A stretch of 16,981 bases of DNA. Source: Clostridia bacterium. Its GTDB lineage: Bacteria; Bacillota; Clostridia; Christensenellales; CAG-314. Both the position numbers and the translations under genes were made by a program. Under the pieces are notes generated by a model, which made no database searches, had not been told where the DNA came from, and saw only the letters and a program-made list of their open reading frames with translations. The stretch spans positions 1 to 16,981 of the forward strand of contig JAFQWS010000025.1 of NCBI GenBank assembly GCA_017407305.1, given 5' to 3'. Positions within the stretch are counted from its first letter, which is position 1. Each line of letters starts with the position of its first letter. Shown here one piece after another: positions 6,764-13,026 of the stretch.

Positions 6764-6804
6764 AAAAAAGTCGTATCAGGAAAATAAACTTCCACAATAC
6801 GACT
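6764..6804 (-). terminator. Hairpin with minus-strand T run in the element/chromosome junction
   Basis: AGTCGTAT (6769-6776) pairs with ATACGACT (6797-6804). GGAA (6779-6782) pairs with TTCC (6790-6793) around a 7-base loop. On the minus strand the stem is followed by six T. It looks like a rho-independent terminator for leftward transcription, yet no clear gene lies to its right on that strand. It may instead insulate the element, end a short RNA, or belong to the integration or replication signals. Confidence 0.45.
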
Positions 6805-6860
6805 AAAAGTATAAAACCCTACATTATTTGCACAACAAATCAAAATATGCGACTTTTTGA

Positions 6861-6889
6861 TTGACAAACGACTATGTTTAAGGTATGAT
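6861..6889 (+). promoter_or_regulatory. Sigma-A type promoter of the rplU operon
   Basis: TTGACA at 6861-6866 and TATGAT at 6884-6889 are separated by 17 bases. The hexamers are close to consensus at ideal spacing. Transcription should start near 6896, leaving a leader of about 100 bases before rplU. Confidence 0.8.
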
Positions 6890-6895
6890 TATTGT

Positions 6896-6995
6896 CGGCC
6901 GCTTATTAAGGGTCATTAAAGTCGTGCTTTTTTGCACTCACCCGAATTTTGCAAAATGCAAAAGTTAGCGAGTCTGGAGAAGGGAGGTATTTACA
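6896..6995 (+). promoter_or_regulatory. Candidate ribosomal protein L21 leader (5' UTR)
   Basis: About 100 untranslated bases precede rplU. They contain GTGC-T6-GCAC (6924-6937) and TTTTGC-AAAAT-GCAAAA (6948-6964) hairpins, then a purine-rich segment with AGGGAGGT as ribosome binding site. Firmicutes often carry an autoregulatory L21-binding leader at this position. Position and length fit, but I cannot confirm the covariance pattern by eye. Confidence 0.5.
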
Positions 6996-7298
6996 ATGTA
7001 CGCAATTGTTAAAACAGGTGGTAAGCAATACAAAGTAGAACAAGGTACAATCTTCAAAGTTGAAAAACTCAACGCAGAAGTAGGTTCCAAAGTCGAACTT
7101 GAAACGTTGCTCGTATGTGACGGTGACAATCTTTCCGTCGCAAGTGACGCAGCAAGCGTGAAAGTAATTGCAACTGTGCTTGAACATGGCAAAGGTGAAA
7201 AAATCAACATTTTCACATACAAACCCAAAAAGAACATTCGTCATCGTCAAGGTCACAGACAACCGTACACCAAGTTGAAAGTTGAATCTATTGGCTAA
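6996..7298 (+). CDS. rplU: 50S ribosomal protein L21
   Basis: The 100-residue protein begins MYAIVKTGGKQYKVEQG, the hallmark start of bacterial L21, and ends with the conserved basic segment KKNIRHRQGHRQPYTKLKV. Length matches the family. L21 binds 23S rRNA in the large subunit together with L20. An excellent AGGGAGGT ribosome binding site precedes the ATG. It is the first gene of the rplU-prp-rpmA operon and probably shares feedback control through the leader upstream. Confidence 0.98.
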   Translation: MYAIVKTGGKQYKVEQGTIFKVEKLNAEVGSKVELETLLVCDGDNLSVASDAASVKVIATVLEHGKGEKINIFTYKPKKNIRHRQGHRQPYTKLKVESIG

Positions 7299-7307
7299 TA
7301 AACTGGT

Positions 7308-7649
7308 ATGACGGACATCAAAATTGAAAAAAAAGGCAATTCTATTGTTAAAGTAAGTTGTTGTGGACACACGGGCTATGCTTGTCAAGGAGAAGATATC
7401 GTGTGCGCAGGCATTTCCACTTTGGTACAAACGGCTCTTTTGGGCTTGTTGCAAGTGGCAAAAATCAACTTGAACTTTGATAGAAATTGTCAACAAGGCA
7501 GTTTGAGTTTTGCAATTCCACAAAACGTCTCCAAACAACAAAGGCACGATGCCGATGTTATTTTGGATACAATGTTGTGTGGATTAAGCGATTTTCAAAC
7601 AGAGTATTCCGACTATATGAATTTGGAGGTTGTTCAAAATGTTCATTAA
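7308..7649 (+). CDS. prp: Ribosomal processing cysteine protease Prp
   Basis: Prp cleaves the N-terminal extension of L27 in Firmicutes and relatives, a step needed for functional ribosomes. The 113-residue protein carries the conserved GHTGYA motif with H21 and the downstream DIVCAGIS motif with C33, which form the catalytic His-Cys pair, followed by an alpha-helical segment. It lies between rplU and rpmA, the standard position (ysxB in Bacillus), and overlaps the start of rpmA by 11 bases, implying coupled synthesis of protease and substrate. The ribosome binding site before its ATG is weak, so it may depend on ribosomes finishing rplU. Confidence 0.95.
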   Translation: MTDIKIEKKGNSIVKVSCCGHTGYACQGEDIVCAGISTLVQTALLGLLQVAKINLNFDRNCQQGSLSFAIPQNVSKQQRHDADVILDTMLCGLSDFQTEYSDYMNLEVVQNVH

Positions 7650-7920
7650 TTTACAATTATTTGCTCATAAAAAAGGTATGGGTTCCACAAAGAACGGTCG
7701 CGACAGCGAAAGCAAACGTTTGGGAGCCAAAAGAGCAGACGGACAATTTGCATCTGCAGGTAACATTCTTGTTAGACAACGTGGTACACACTTCCACCCC
7801 GGCCACAACGTAGGTATCGGCAAAGACGACACTTTGTTTGCACTTATTGACGGCGTTGTCAAATTTGAAAGAATCAACAAGACCAAAAGACAAGTTTCCG
7901 TATATCCTCAAAGCAAATAA
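7639..7920 (+). CDS. rpmA: 50S ribosomal protein L27 with Prp-cleavable N-terminus
   Basis: L27 reaches toward the peptidyl transferase centre with its N-terminus. The 93-residue product begins MFINLQLFAHKKG. The stretch up to LQLF is the extension found in Firmicutes, and Prp should cut after F8 so that A9-H10-K11-K12-G begins the mature protein. The body has the family motifs GSTKNGRDS and GTHFHPGHNVG. I chose the ATG at 7639, which has GGAGG nine bases upstream. An in-frame TTG at 7630 overlaps that site and would give an atypical longer end. A terminator follows the stop. Confidence 0.98.
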   Translation: MFINLQLFAHKKGMGSTKNGRDSESKRLGAKRADGQFASAGNILVRQRGTHFHPGHNVGIGKDDTLFALIDGVVKFERINKTKRQVSVYPQSK

Positions 7921-7940
7921 GAAACTAACTTTTAAAAAGA

Positions 7941-7970
7941 AAGTTGCATTTTTACAATGCAACTTTTTTT
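7941..7970 (+). terminator. Rho-independent terminator of the rplU operon
   Basis: A perfect 10-bp stem AAGTTGCATT/AATGCAACTT with loop TTTAC is followed by a T run, 20 bases after the rpmA stop. Confidence 0.92.
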
Positions 7971-7976
7971 ATTATT

Positions 7977-8807
7977 ATGATACAAAAATTCTCGGACAAA
8001 ATTATATTAAAAAATTGCCCCAACTTTGACGTTTGTGACGTTTTGGAGTGTGGACAAGTTTTTCGCTATGAAAAAACTGAAAGCGGTTACGTTGTAATTT
8101 CTCTTGACAAAATGGCACGGGTGGTGCAGTTCGATGATGAAATCCACATCATTACAAAGGACGTGGACTATTTTTACCATTACTTTGACTTGGACAAGGA
8201 CTATCAAAAGGCGATAGACCTTTTGTCAAGCCACGGCGAGATTTTGCAACAAGCATGTCAGTTTGGAAAAGGTATTCGCATACTTAACCAAAACCCTTAT
8301 GAAATGACGGTTTCTTTTGTAATTTCCGCCAACAACAACATCAAACGTATTCAACAAATAATTGACCGTATGTGCAAAGGTTTGGGAAATAAAACGGAAT
8401 TTGGTTGGGCGTTTCCCACTCTTGAACAACTTCAAACGGCAGACGAAAGTTTTTTCAAAAGTATTGGTGCAGGCTATCGAGCAAAGTATTTGGTAAACCT
8501 TGCAAATCAATTGCGAAACTTCGACTTTGAAAGTCTAAAAACTATGGACAGCGACCAAGCAAGAAAGGTTCTTTGCTCGTTGAGTGGCGTTGGCCCAAAG
8601 GTTGCCGATTGCATTTTGTTGTTTGGTGTTGGCCACCAAAAAGTTTTCCCCGTGGATACGTGGATTAAAAAAGTTTATCACAAATATTTTGAAACAGGAT
8701 TGAGCGAAAGTCAAATTTCAACCTTTTTCGTGCAAAAATTTGGCGATCTCAGTGGTTTGGCGCAACAATATTTGTTTTATTTTCAAAGAAAGTATTTACA
8801 AAATTGA
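7977..8807 (+). CDS. ogg: 8-oxoguanine DNA glycosylase/AP lyase, OGG1-type HhH-GPD
   Basis: The enzyme removes 8-oxoguanine paired with C and can cleave the abasic site. The 276-residue form starts MIQKFSDKI. An N-terminal beta domain (about 10-90, with CGQVFRY) is followed by the helical domain. The helix-hairpin-helix LSGVGPKVADC (202-212) supplies K208, equivalent to the catalytic lysine of human OGG1, and VFPVDTW supplies D227, the conserved aspartate. I preferred the ATG at 7977, because an upstream TTG at 7944 lies inside the terminator hairpin. No ribosome binding site precedes it and no room remains for a promoter after the terminator. Expression may therefore rely on read-through, leaderless initiation or a hidden promoter in rpmA. 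Confidence 0.92.
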   Translation: MIQKFSDKIILKNCPNFDVCDVLECGQVFRYEKTESGYVVISLDKMARVVQFDDEIHIITKDVDYFYHYFDLDKDYQKAIDLLSSHGEILQQACQFGKGIRILNQNPYEMTVSFVISANNNIKRIQQIIDRMCKGLGNKTEFGWAFPTLEQLQTADESFFKSIGAGYRAKYLVNLANQLRNFDFESLKTMDSDQARKVLCSLSGVGPKVADCILLFGVGHQKVFPVDTWIKKVYHKYFETGLSESQISTFFVQKFGDLSGLAQQYLFYFQRKYLQN

Positions 8808-8831
8808 CAGTTTAGTATAAAATAATATAAA
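8804..8831 (+). promoter_or_regulatory. Promoter of the NYN-domain gene
   Basis: TTGACA (8804-8809) and TATAAA (8826-8831) are 16 bases apart. The -35 overlaps the TGA stop of the glycosylase gene. A start near 8838 would leave a short leader to the ATG at 8859. Confidence 0.7.
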
Positions 8832-8858
8832 CCATAAAGACCTTCTGGAGGTATAACA

Positions 8859-9614
8859 ATGTTGACAGGCAAAACAATCGCATTATTCATCGACTTAGAC
8901 AATGCATCTTTACAAAAAGAACACTATGACAACATTATCGAACAAGTTGCCAAAATGGGTGACATTGTCATCGGTAAAGTTTATGGTGCGTATGAAAGAA
9001 AGCACAAGAAAATTCTTGTTGATGCCACAAACGCTGGTTTTGACATCAAATTGCCTATGCGCGTCAAAAAACGCAATTCAAAAGTTTTTGACAGCAGAAT
9101 TGCTTGTGATGCAGTAGAAGCAATTCTTACCAACAATCAACTTGATGCAGTTGCAGTTATCGCAGGTGGCGGAGACTTGGTATATTTCTATCGTTTGCTC
9201 AAAAAGTATGGTATCAAAATCATCGCATTGGACAACGCAGACGACGAATCCAACGCCCTCATTGATGAAATCATCGATACAGGCAAAGTCGTTTCCATCA
9301 AACTTCCCAAATCCCCTGCAAAACCCAAATCCCCTCAACCTAAAAAGGAAAAACCTCAAGAAGTGGTTGCCCCTTCCGTTGCAGTAGAAGAACCCATCGT
9401 TGCCCAAGTAGAACAACTTTTGGTAGACATCAACAAAAAAACCGAACCAAAAGAAGAAGTTGAAGTTGCACCTGTTGAAGAAAAAGTTGCATATCAACCT
9501 CAAAATGACGATGAAATCATCAAGAAGATTGAACAAATTCGCAATCAACCCGAAACGGAAGAAGACGAACTCGTTGCTCAAATCAAGAAATTGCTTGATG
9601 AAATGAACGGCTAA
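8859..9614 (+). CDS. NYN-domain (LabA/DUF88-like, PIN-fold) protein with Pro/Lys/Glu-rich tail
   Basis: NYN domains are PIN-fold, putative metal-dependent RNases. In this 251-residue protein the domain spans about 5-140: FIDLDN (D12, D14) at strand 1, SRIACDA with D84, and AVIAGGGDLVYF with D106. Most relatives read SGDSDF in the last motif. Here the first aspartate of that pair is Gly, so activity may be altered. No LOTUS/OST-HTH domain follows. Instead there is a Lys-Pro-rich linker (149-166) and three short amphipathic helices of similar pattern (IVAQVEQLLVDI, IIKKIEQI, LVAQIKKLLDEM). The ATG has a GGAGGT site. It is a single-gene unit with its own promoter and terminator. Substrate unknown. 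Confidence 0.85.
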   Translation: MLTGKTIALFIDLDNASLQKEHYDNIIEQVAKMGDIVIGKVYGAYERKHKKILVDATNAGFDIKLPMRVKKRNSKVFDSRIACDAVEAILTNNQLDAVAVIAGGGDLVYFYRLLKKYGIKIIALDNADDESNALIDEIIDTGKVVSIKLPKSPAKPKSPQPKKEKPQEVVAPSVAVEEPIVAQVEQLLVDINKKTEPKEEVEVAPVEEKVAYQPQNDDEIIKKIEQIRNQPETEEDELVAQIKKLLDEMNG

Positions 9615-9629
9615 TTTTTGAAAGTAAAT

Positions 9630-9660
9630 GGTCCTCAAGTTTTTCTTGAGGACCTTTTAT
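9630..9660 (+). terminator. Rho-independent terminator after the NYN gene
   Basis: A perfect 10-bp stem GGTCCTCAAG/CTTGAGGACC with a 5-base T-rich loop is followed by TTTTATTTT. It lies 15 bases after the stop codon. Confidence 0.93.
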
Positions 9661-9680
9661 TTTGAAAAGGGAGAGTTGTT

Positions 9681-10124
9681 ATGAAAAAATCAATTGCAAT
9701 ATTTTTGGTCTGTTTGACCTTGCTGTTGGCAGGTTGTGGGCAACAAACGTATGACGATGGAAGCATAATCGTTGTCATTGGTTATGATCAACCGACCGAG
9801 TACACGGTGGATTTGACCAAGGTAAAAAAAGACAAAGGCTTTTTGTCCGTCTTGCAATATTTGCAAGAAGAATATAATTTGGAGATTGCCTATACCGATT
9901 CGGGGTATGGTGCCTATTTGACAAAAGTTGGCTCGTTGGAAGAAAATCCTTTGTCAGGCGCATATATTTACGTTTACACCTCGGTACAATCTGATTTTGA
10001 CGTATCGCAATATGCCGTTTTTGTTGACTACAAAGGAGAAACTTTGTGGTCAAGTGGTTTGGGCATTACTCAAATGACCATTGAAGATGGTTGCACAATT
10101 TATGTGGGAGTTATTTATTGGTAA
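9681..10124 (+). CDS. DUF4430-like lipoprotein
   Basis: The 147-residue protein has a lipoprotein signal peptide with lipobox LLAGC (C19), so it should be anchored outside the membrane. The remainder has the layout of DUF4430, the small domain related to the C-terminal part of transcobalamin and intrinsic factor: an early beta strand, GFLSVLQYL, a YGAYLTKV strand, then YAVFVDYKG and a closing IEDGCTIYVGVIYW strand. GGGAGAG precedes the ATG. The next gene, one base beyond its stop, encodes an ECF transporter S component. In Clostridia such pairs are thought to capture and import small cofactors. The substrate is unknown; a cobalamin-type ligand is an inference from the fold. No riboswitch is visible. 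Confidence 0.8.
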   Translation: MKKSIAIFLVCLTLLLAGCGQQTYDDGSIIVVIGYDQPTEYTVDLTKVKKDKGFLSVLQYLQEEYNLEIAYTDSGYGAYLTKVGSLEENPLSGAYIYVYTSVQSDFDVSQYAVFVDYKGETLWSSGLGITQMTIEDGCTIYVGVIYW

Positions 10125-10125
10125 A

Positions 10126-10659
10126 GTGATTGAAAAAAAGTTTTCATCTGCAATCAATCTTGCCATTGTGGCCGTTATGACGGCCCTTTTGGAATGTGCA
10201 AAATTACTGTTGTCGCTGGTTCCCAACGTGGAGTTGGTGACCCTTCTTTCAGCAGTTTTTGGTGCAGTTTTTGGCCCACTTGGAGTGTTGTCAACCCTCA
10301 TTTTCGTGGTGGTTGAGTATTTCATTTGGGGATTTGGCACTTGGCTTGTTTCCTATGCAATCCATTGGCCGTTGGTTGCGTTGACTTTTTGGCTTTGTGC
10401 AAAACAAAAGTGGTTCAACAAGTTTTGGGCAACGGGCTTGGCATTGGTTTTTTGCATTGGATTTTCCTTTTTGACTTCCTTGGTGGACGTTGGTTTGTTT
10501 ACTGGTGTTTGGCAAGATTTTTGGCATCGCTTTTTTGTGTATTACCTTCGTGGCATTGTCTTTTATTTGGTACAACTTGCCACCAACTTGGTCGTATTTT
10601 TGTCGTTGTACGATTTAATCAAAAATTCATTAACAAAAATCAAAACCACCTTCAACTGA
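10126..10659 (+). CDS. ECF transporter substrate-binding (S) component
   Basis: The 177-residue protein is almost entirely hydrophobic, with about six membrane spans, as in ECF S components that bind a vitamin or precursor and dock on the shared EcfT/EcfA module. Indicative segments are INLAIVAVMTALLE in helix 1, FGAVFGPLGVLST after helix 2 and the tryptophan-rich helix WLVSYAIHWPLVALTFW. No ATPase or EcfT gene lies nearby, so it probably uses a housekeeping module encoded elsewhere. I chose the GTG at 10126, one base after the lipoprotein stop, with GGGAG 13 bases upstream. Upstream TTG and ATG codons overlap the lipoprotein gene. The substrate cannot be assigned. Confidence 0.85.
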   Translation: MIEKKFSSAINLAIVAVMTALLECAKLLLSLVPNVELVTLLSAVFGAVFGPLGVLSTLIFVVVEYFIWGFGTWLVSYAIHWPLVALTFWLCAKQKWFNKFWATGLALVFCIGFSFLTSLVDVGLFTGVWQDFWHRFFVYYLRGIVFYLVQLATNLVVFLSLYDLIKNSLTKIKTTFN

Positions 10660-10680
10660 AAGTGGTTTTTTTTATTTTTT
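10642..10680 (+). terminator. Terminator overlapping the S-component stop codon
   Basis: AAAACCAC (10642-10649) pairs with GTGGTTTT (10662-10669) and is followed by a long T-rich tract. The TGA stop (10657-10659) lies within the loop region. Confidence 0.85.
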
Positions 10681-10695
10681 ATGCAAGTTTTCTTA

Positions 10696-10703
10696 CATAT
10701 AAT
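10696..10703 (+). promoter_or_regulatory. -10 element upstream of yqfC, sigma-E-like
   Basis: CATATAAT at 10696-10703 contains a perfect TATAAT. It also differs by one base from the mother-cell sigma-E -10 CATACAAT. No good -35 for either factor is evident. In Bacillus subtilis yqfC and yqfD belong to the sigma-E regulon, which makes sporulation control plausible here, but the downstream housekeeping genes would then need vegetative transcription too. Confidence 0.4.
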
Positions 10704-10720
10704 AAAGTCAGGAGAAAAAT

Positions 10721-10984
10721 TTGGCTTTTGAAAAAGAAATTTCATCAGTTTGTGATTTGGAAGTTGCCACCCTTTTGGGTGGATACAAATATGCCGTTTA
10801 TTCGGGCAAGGTAGTTGTCGTAGAAGGGCATTGTGGCATAAAAGATTTTTCCACAACCTGCATAAAAATTGCTTTGAAAAAAGGTTTCATTTGCGTCAAC
10901 GGAGAGGAGCTTTCTTTGTGTCAATTGCAAAAGGGTTTTGCCATTGTCAAAGGCAAAATTTTGGGGGTGTCTTGGCATGAATAA
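10721..10984 (+). CDS. yqfC: Sporulation protein YqfC (YabP/YqfC family)
   Basis: The 87-residue protein fits the YabP/YqfC family, small beta-rich proteins of the mother cell needed for sporulation. The recognisable core is a series of short strands with GYKYAVYSGK and the tail GKILGVSWHE. Its length is close to the Bacillus protein. The start is a TTG at 10721 with AGGAG six bases upstream; there is no in-frame ATG nearby. It overlaps yqfD by eight bases. As in Bacillus, it heads the yqfC-yqfD-phoH series. Confidence 0.85.
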   Translation: MAFEKEISSVCDLEVATLLGGYKYAVYSGKVVVVEGHCGIKDFSTTCIKIALKKGFICVNGEELSLCQLQKGFAIVKGKILGVSWHE

Positions 10985-12065
10985 GGTTACTTTTTTGGTG
11001 GAAGGACTAAACGTTGAAAAACTTGCCCACAATTTAATTAGTTTGGGCATTCCCGTTGCAATAACGAGAGAAAACGCAAAACAATTTAGGTTGACGGTAC
11101 CTTTCAAATATAGACAACAAAGTATTGATTATTTAACAAAAAAGTGTTACAATATAAAAAATGTTGAAATTCAAGGTTTTGGCAAAATAAAGACTTTTTT
11201 GGTCAAAAACGTGGCAATAAGCGTTGCAATCGTCATTTTATTGACAATGCTTTTGGGTATGCCTTGTTTTTATTTGCAACTCAAATGCACCGGTGCAGTT
11301 GCCTTTGAAATGGTGCAAAGTGTGCTTGACGAAAGTGGAGTTTCTTTGGGCGCTTTTATGTGGACAATTGACACAAAAAAAGTGGAAGCAACTCTTTCGC
11401 GCAAGTTGGATTTGGCATATTGTTTTGTAGAGAAGAAAGGTTGCACTTTGTGTATTGAAACGGTGGCAAAAACTACGGTGGAACCCCCTTTAGATTTTAC
11501 ACAATCACGCGACGTTGTTGCCAACTTTGACGGAGAAATTACAAAGATGGTGGTCATCCAAGGCACGCCACAAGTTGCCGTTGGCGACAAAGTAAAAGCA
11601 GGTCAATTGCTTGTCTTGGGAAAAACGACCTTTTTTGACGGCACCATGCAAGACGTGTATGCCCTTGCAACCATTTGGGCAAAAGTGTGTGTGGAGGTGT
11701 TTTGCCCCTATCAACAGCAAATCACGGCGTTTGAGCGCACAGGCGAAACTTTCGTTGCAACAAGACTTATCATTGGCAAGTTGATTTTGGAAAAACCTTG
11801 CCCTTTTGACAGTTTTGATGAGGAAAGTTTGGTTGTTCAAACCTTTCCCTTTGCAATAACAATTGAAAAAATAACTTATTATTGCACAAAACAAGTGGTG
11901 GTGTTGCCCACTCGCCAAGAGTATCAACAACAAGCGCAAAATTCAGCATTGTTGGAGGCAACAAAAAAACTTGGGTGCAATCCTCAAAGCGTACAATATC
12001 TATACGGACAAGACGGAGTTACCGTTTTGGCGTATGCAGAAATACAAATTACAACGGAGAATTGA
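10977..12065 (+). CDS. yqfD: Sporulation protein YqfD
   Basis: The 362-residue protein has the YqfD layout: an N-terminal cytoplasmic domain (about 1-72, MNKVTFLVEGLNVEKL with a basic YRQQSIDYL region), one membrane helix near 75-100, and an extracytoplasmic domain containing TKMVVIQGTPQVAVGDKVKAGQLLVLG. That stretch resembles the lipoyl/hairpin-like segments of membrane-fusion proteins. YqfD is required for spore formation downstream of sigma-E, with an incompletely known role. I chose the ATG at 10977, which overlaps the yqfC stop and has GGGGGTG upstream; an earlier in-frame TTG lies inside yqfC. The C-terminus runs to within five bases of phoH. Confidence 0.9.
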   Translation: MNKVTFLVEGLNVEKLAHNLISLGIPVAITRENAKQFRLTVPFKYRQQSIDYLTKKCYNIKNVEIQGFGKIKTFLVKNVAISVAIVILLTMLLGMPCFYLQLKCTGAVAFEMVQSVLDESGVSLGAFMWTIDTKKVEATLSRKLDLAYCFVEKKGCTLCIETVAKTTVEPPLDFTQSRDVVANFDGEITKMVVIQGTPQVAVGDKVKAGQLLVLGKTTFFDGTMQDVYALATIWAKVCVEVFCPYQQQITAFERTGETFVATRLIIGKLILEKPCPFDSFDEESLVVQTFPFAITIEKITYYCTKQVVVLPTRQEYQQQAQNSALLEATKKLGCNPQSVQYLYGQDGVTVLAYAEIQITTEN

Positions 12066-12069
12066 AATT

Positions 12070-13026
12070 TTGACAATTACTCAACAAATTCCCATTGACA
12101 ATATGGACCTTTTGATAAGGGTATTTGGCACTATGGACGAAAACGTCAAGGCCGTTTGCGACAACTTTGGTGTGTCGGTGGTGTTGCTTGACGGACAAAA
12201 CTGCATCAAAGGGGAAAAAGAAAACGTTGAAACGGCTCTTGCCGTCATCAAAAAGATGGCAAACTGCGTGGAAAACGGAACCTCTTTGGACATTGGTCGT
12301 GTTCAATACTTTTGTGATTGCGCAAAAGACGGAAAGTTGGACGAAATCGATCAACTTTTGCATGGTGTCGTTGCTTTGACGCATAGAGGCAACCCCATCA
12401 AATGCAAGACTGTCGGTCAAAAGAAGTACGTTGATGCCATCAACAAAAACATCGTCAACTTTGGCATTGGCCCTGCAGGTACAGGCAAAACCTACTTGGC
12501 AGTTGCCTTGGCTGTAAATGCTTTCAAGGCAAAAAAGGTGGACAAAATCATCCTTACACGTCCCGCAGTTGAAGCAGGCGAAAAGTTGGGCTTTTTGCCG
12601 GGCGACTTGCAAGAAAAGGTAAATCCTTATCTCAGACCTTTGTACGATGCTTTGCAAGAAATGTTTGGTATGGAAACCTATCAAAAACTTATGGAAAAGG
12701 GTATGATTGAAATTGCCCCCTTGGCATATATGCGTGGTCGTACGTTGTCCAATGCTTTCATCATTTTGGACGAAGCGCAAAACACAACGAAAGAACAAAT
12801 AAAAATGTTTCTCACCCGTTTGGGAGAAAACAGCAAAATGGTCATCACGGGTGACCTTACACAAATAGACCTTCCTGAAGGAAAACTTTCCGGACTTAAA
12901 CATGCTGTACGCATTTTGAAGGACGTTGAACAAATTTCCATTGTGCGTTTCAGCGAAAAAGACGTGGTGCGTCATCCTTTGGTACAAGCCATCGTCAAAG
13001 CATACGAAAGAGGAGAACAAAAATGA
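12070..13026 (+). CDS. phoH: PhoH-family ATPase
   Basis: PhoH-like P-loop ATPases (YbeZ in E. coli) are linked to RNA and ribosome maturation and are commonly encoded next to ybeY, as here. With the TTG start at 12070 the protein has 318 residues, the usual length. Walker A GPAGTGKT is at 134-141, LTRPAVEAGEKLGFLPGD at about 162-179 is the family signature, and Walker B IILDEAQN is at 231-238, followed by VITGDLTQIDLP. The start has GGAGA nine bases upstream. Upstream ATGs in the same frame lie inside yqfD and give an atypical extension. The stop overlaps the next ATG (ATGA). Confidence 0.95.
   Translation: MTITQQIPIDNMDLLIRVFGTMDENVKAVCDNFGVSVVLLDGQNCIKGEKENVETALAVIKKMANCVENGTSLDIGRVQYFCDCAKDGKLDEIDQLLHGVVALTHRGNPIKCKTVGQKKYVDAINKNIVNFGIGPAGTGKTYLAVALAVNAFKAKKVDKIILTRPAVEAGEKLGFLPGDLQEKVNPYLRPLYDALQEMFGMETYQKLMEKGMIEIAPLAYMRGRTLSNAFIILDEAQNTTKEQIKMFLTRLGENSKMVITGDLTQIDLPEGKLSGLKHAVRILKDVEQISIVRFSEKDVVRHPLVQAIVKAYERGEQK

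Larger units (their letters stand above)
6683..6924. repeat. Gene-poor junction with five AGTCG/CGACT pentamers
   Basis: No convincing gene lies between 6583 and 6995. Within it, AGTCG occurs at 6769 and 6920, and its complement CGACT at 6800, 6850 and 6869. Several copies are extended by T or A runs. The inverted repeat TCAAAA-TATGCGACT-TTTTGA (6840-6860) abuts the -35 of the rplU promoter. The cluster could bind a regulator or mark the element's insertion site; I cannot tell which. Confidence 0.4.

Noticed and set aside
6667..6867. 66-codon minus-strand frame in the junction region
   Set aside because: It uses a TTG start with no ribosome site, contains the hairpin with T run, and runs through the rplU -35 area. 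The protein is not family-like.
6764..6892. Possible dif/Xer site at the element junction
   Set aside because: I compared short stretches with the Bacillus dif consensus. Only fragments such as AGTTTA match, not the 11-6-11 arrangement, so no attachment site is claimed.
6906..7547. 213-codon minus-strand frame across the rplU leader, rplU and prp
   Set aside because: It is antisense to two well-identified ribosomal operon genes and their promoter-proximal leader, with no ribosome site.
8226..8510. 94-codon minus-strand frame inside the glycosylase gene
   Set aside because: It is antisense to a conserved enzyme and has no ribosome site or family resemblance.
9655..9680. Riboswitch upstream of the DUF4430 lipoprotein
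   Set aside because: Only 20-odd bases separate the preceding terminator and the gene, too short for a cobalamin or thiamine riboswitch.
12049..13020. 323-codon open frame on the minus strand, opposite phoH
   Set aside because: Same antisense artefact; phoH on the plus strand carries Walker motifs and family length.
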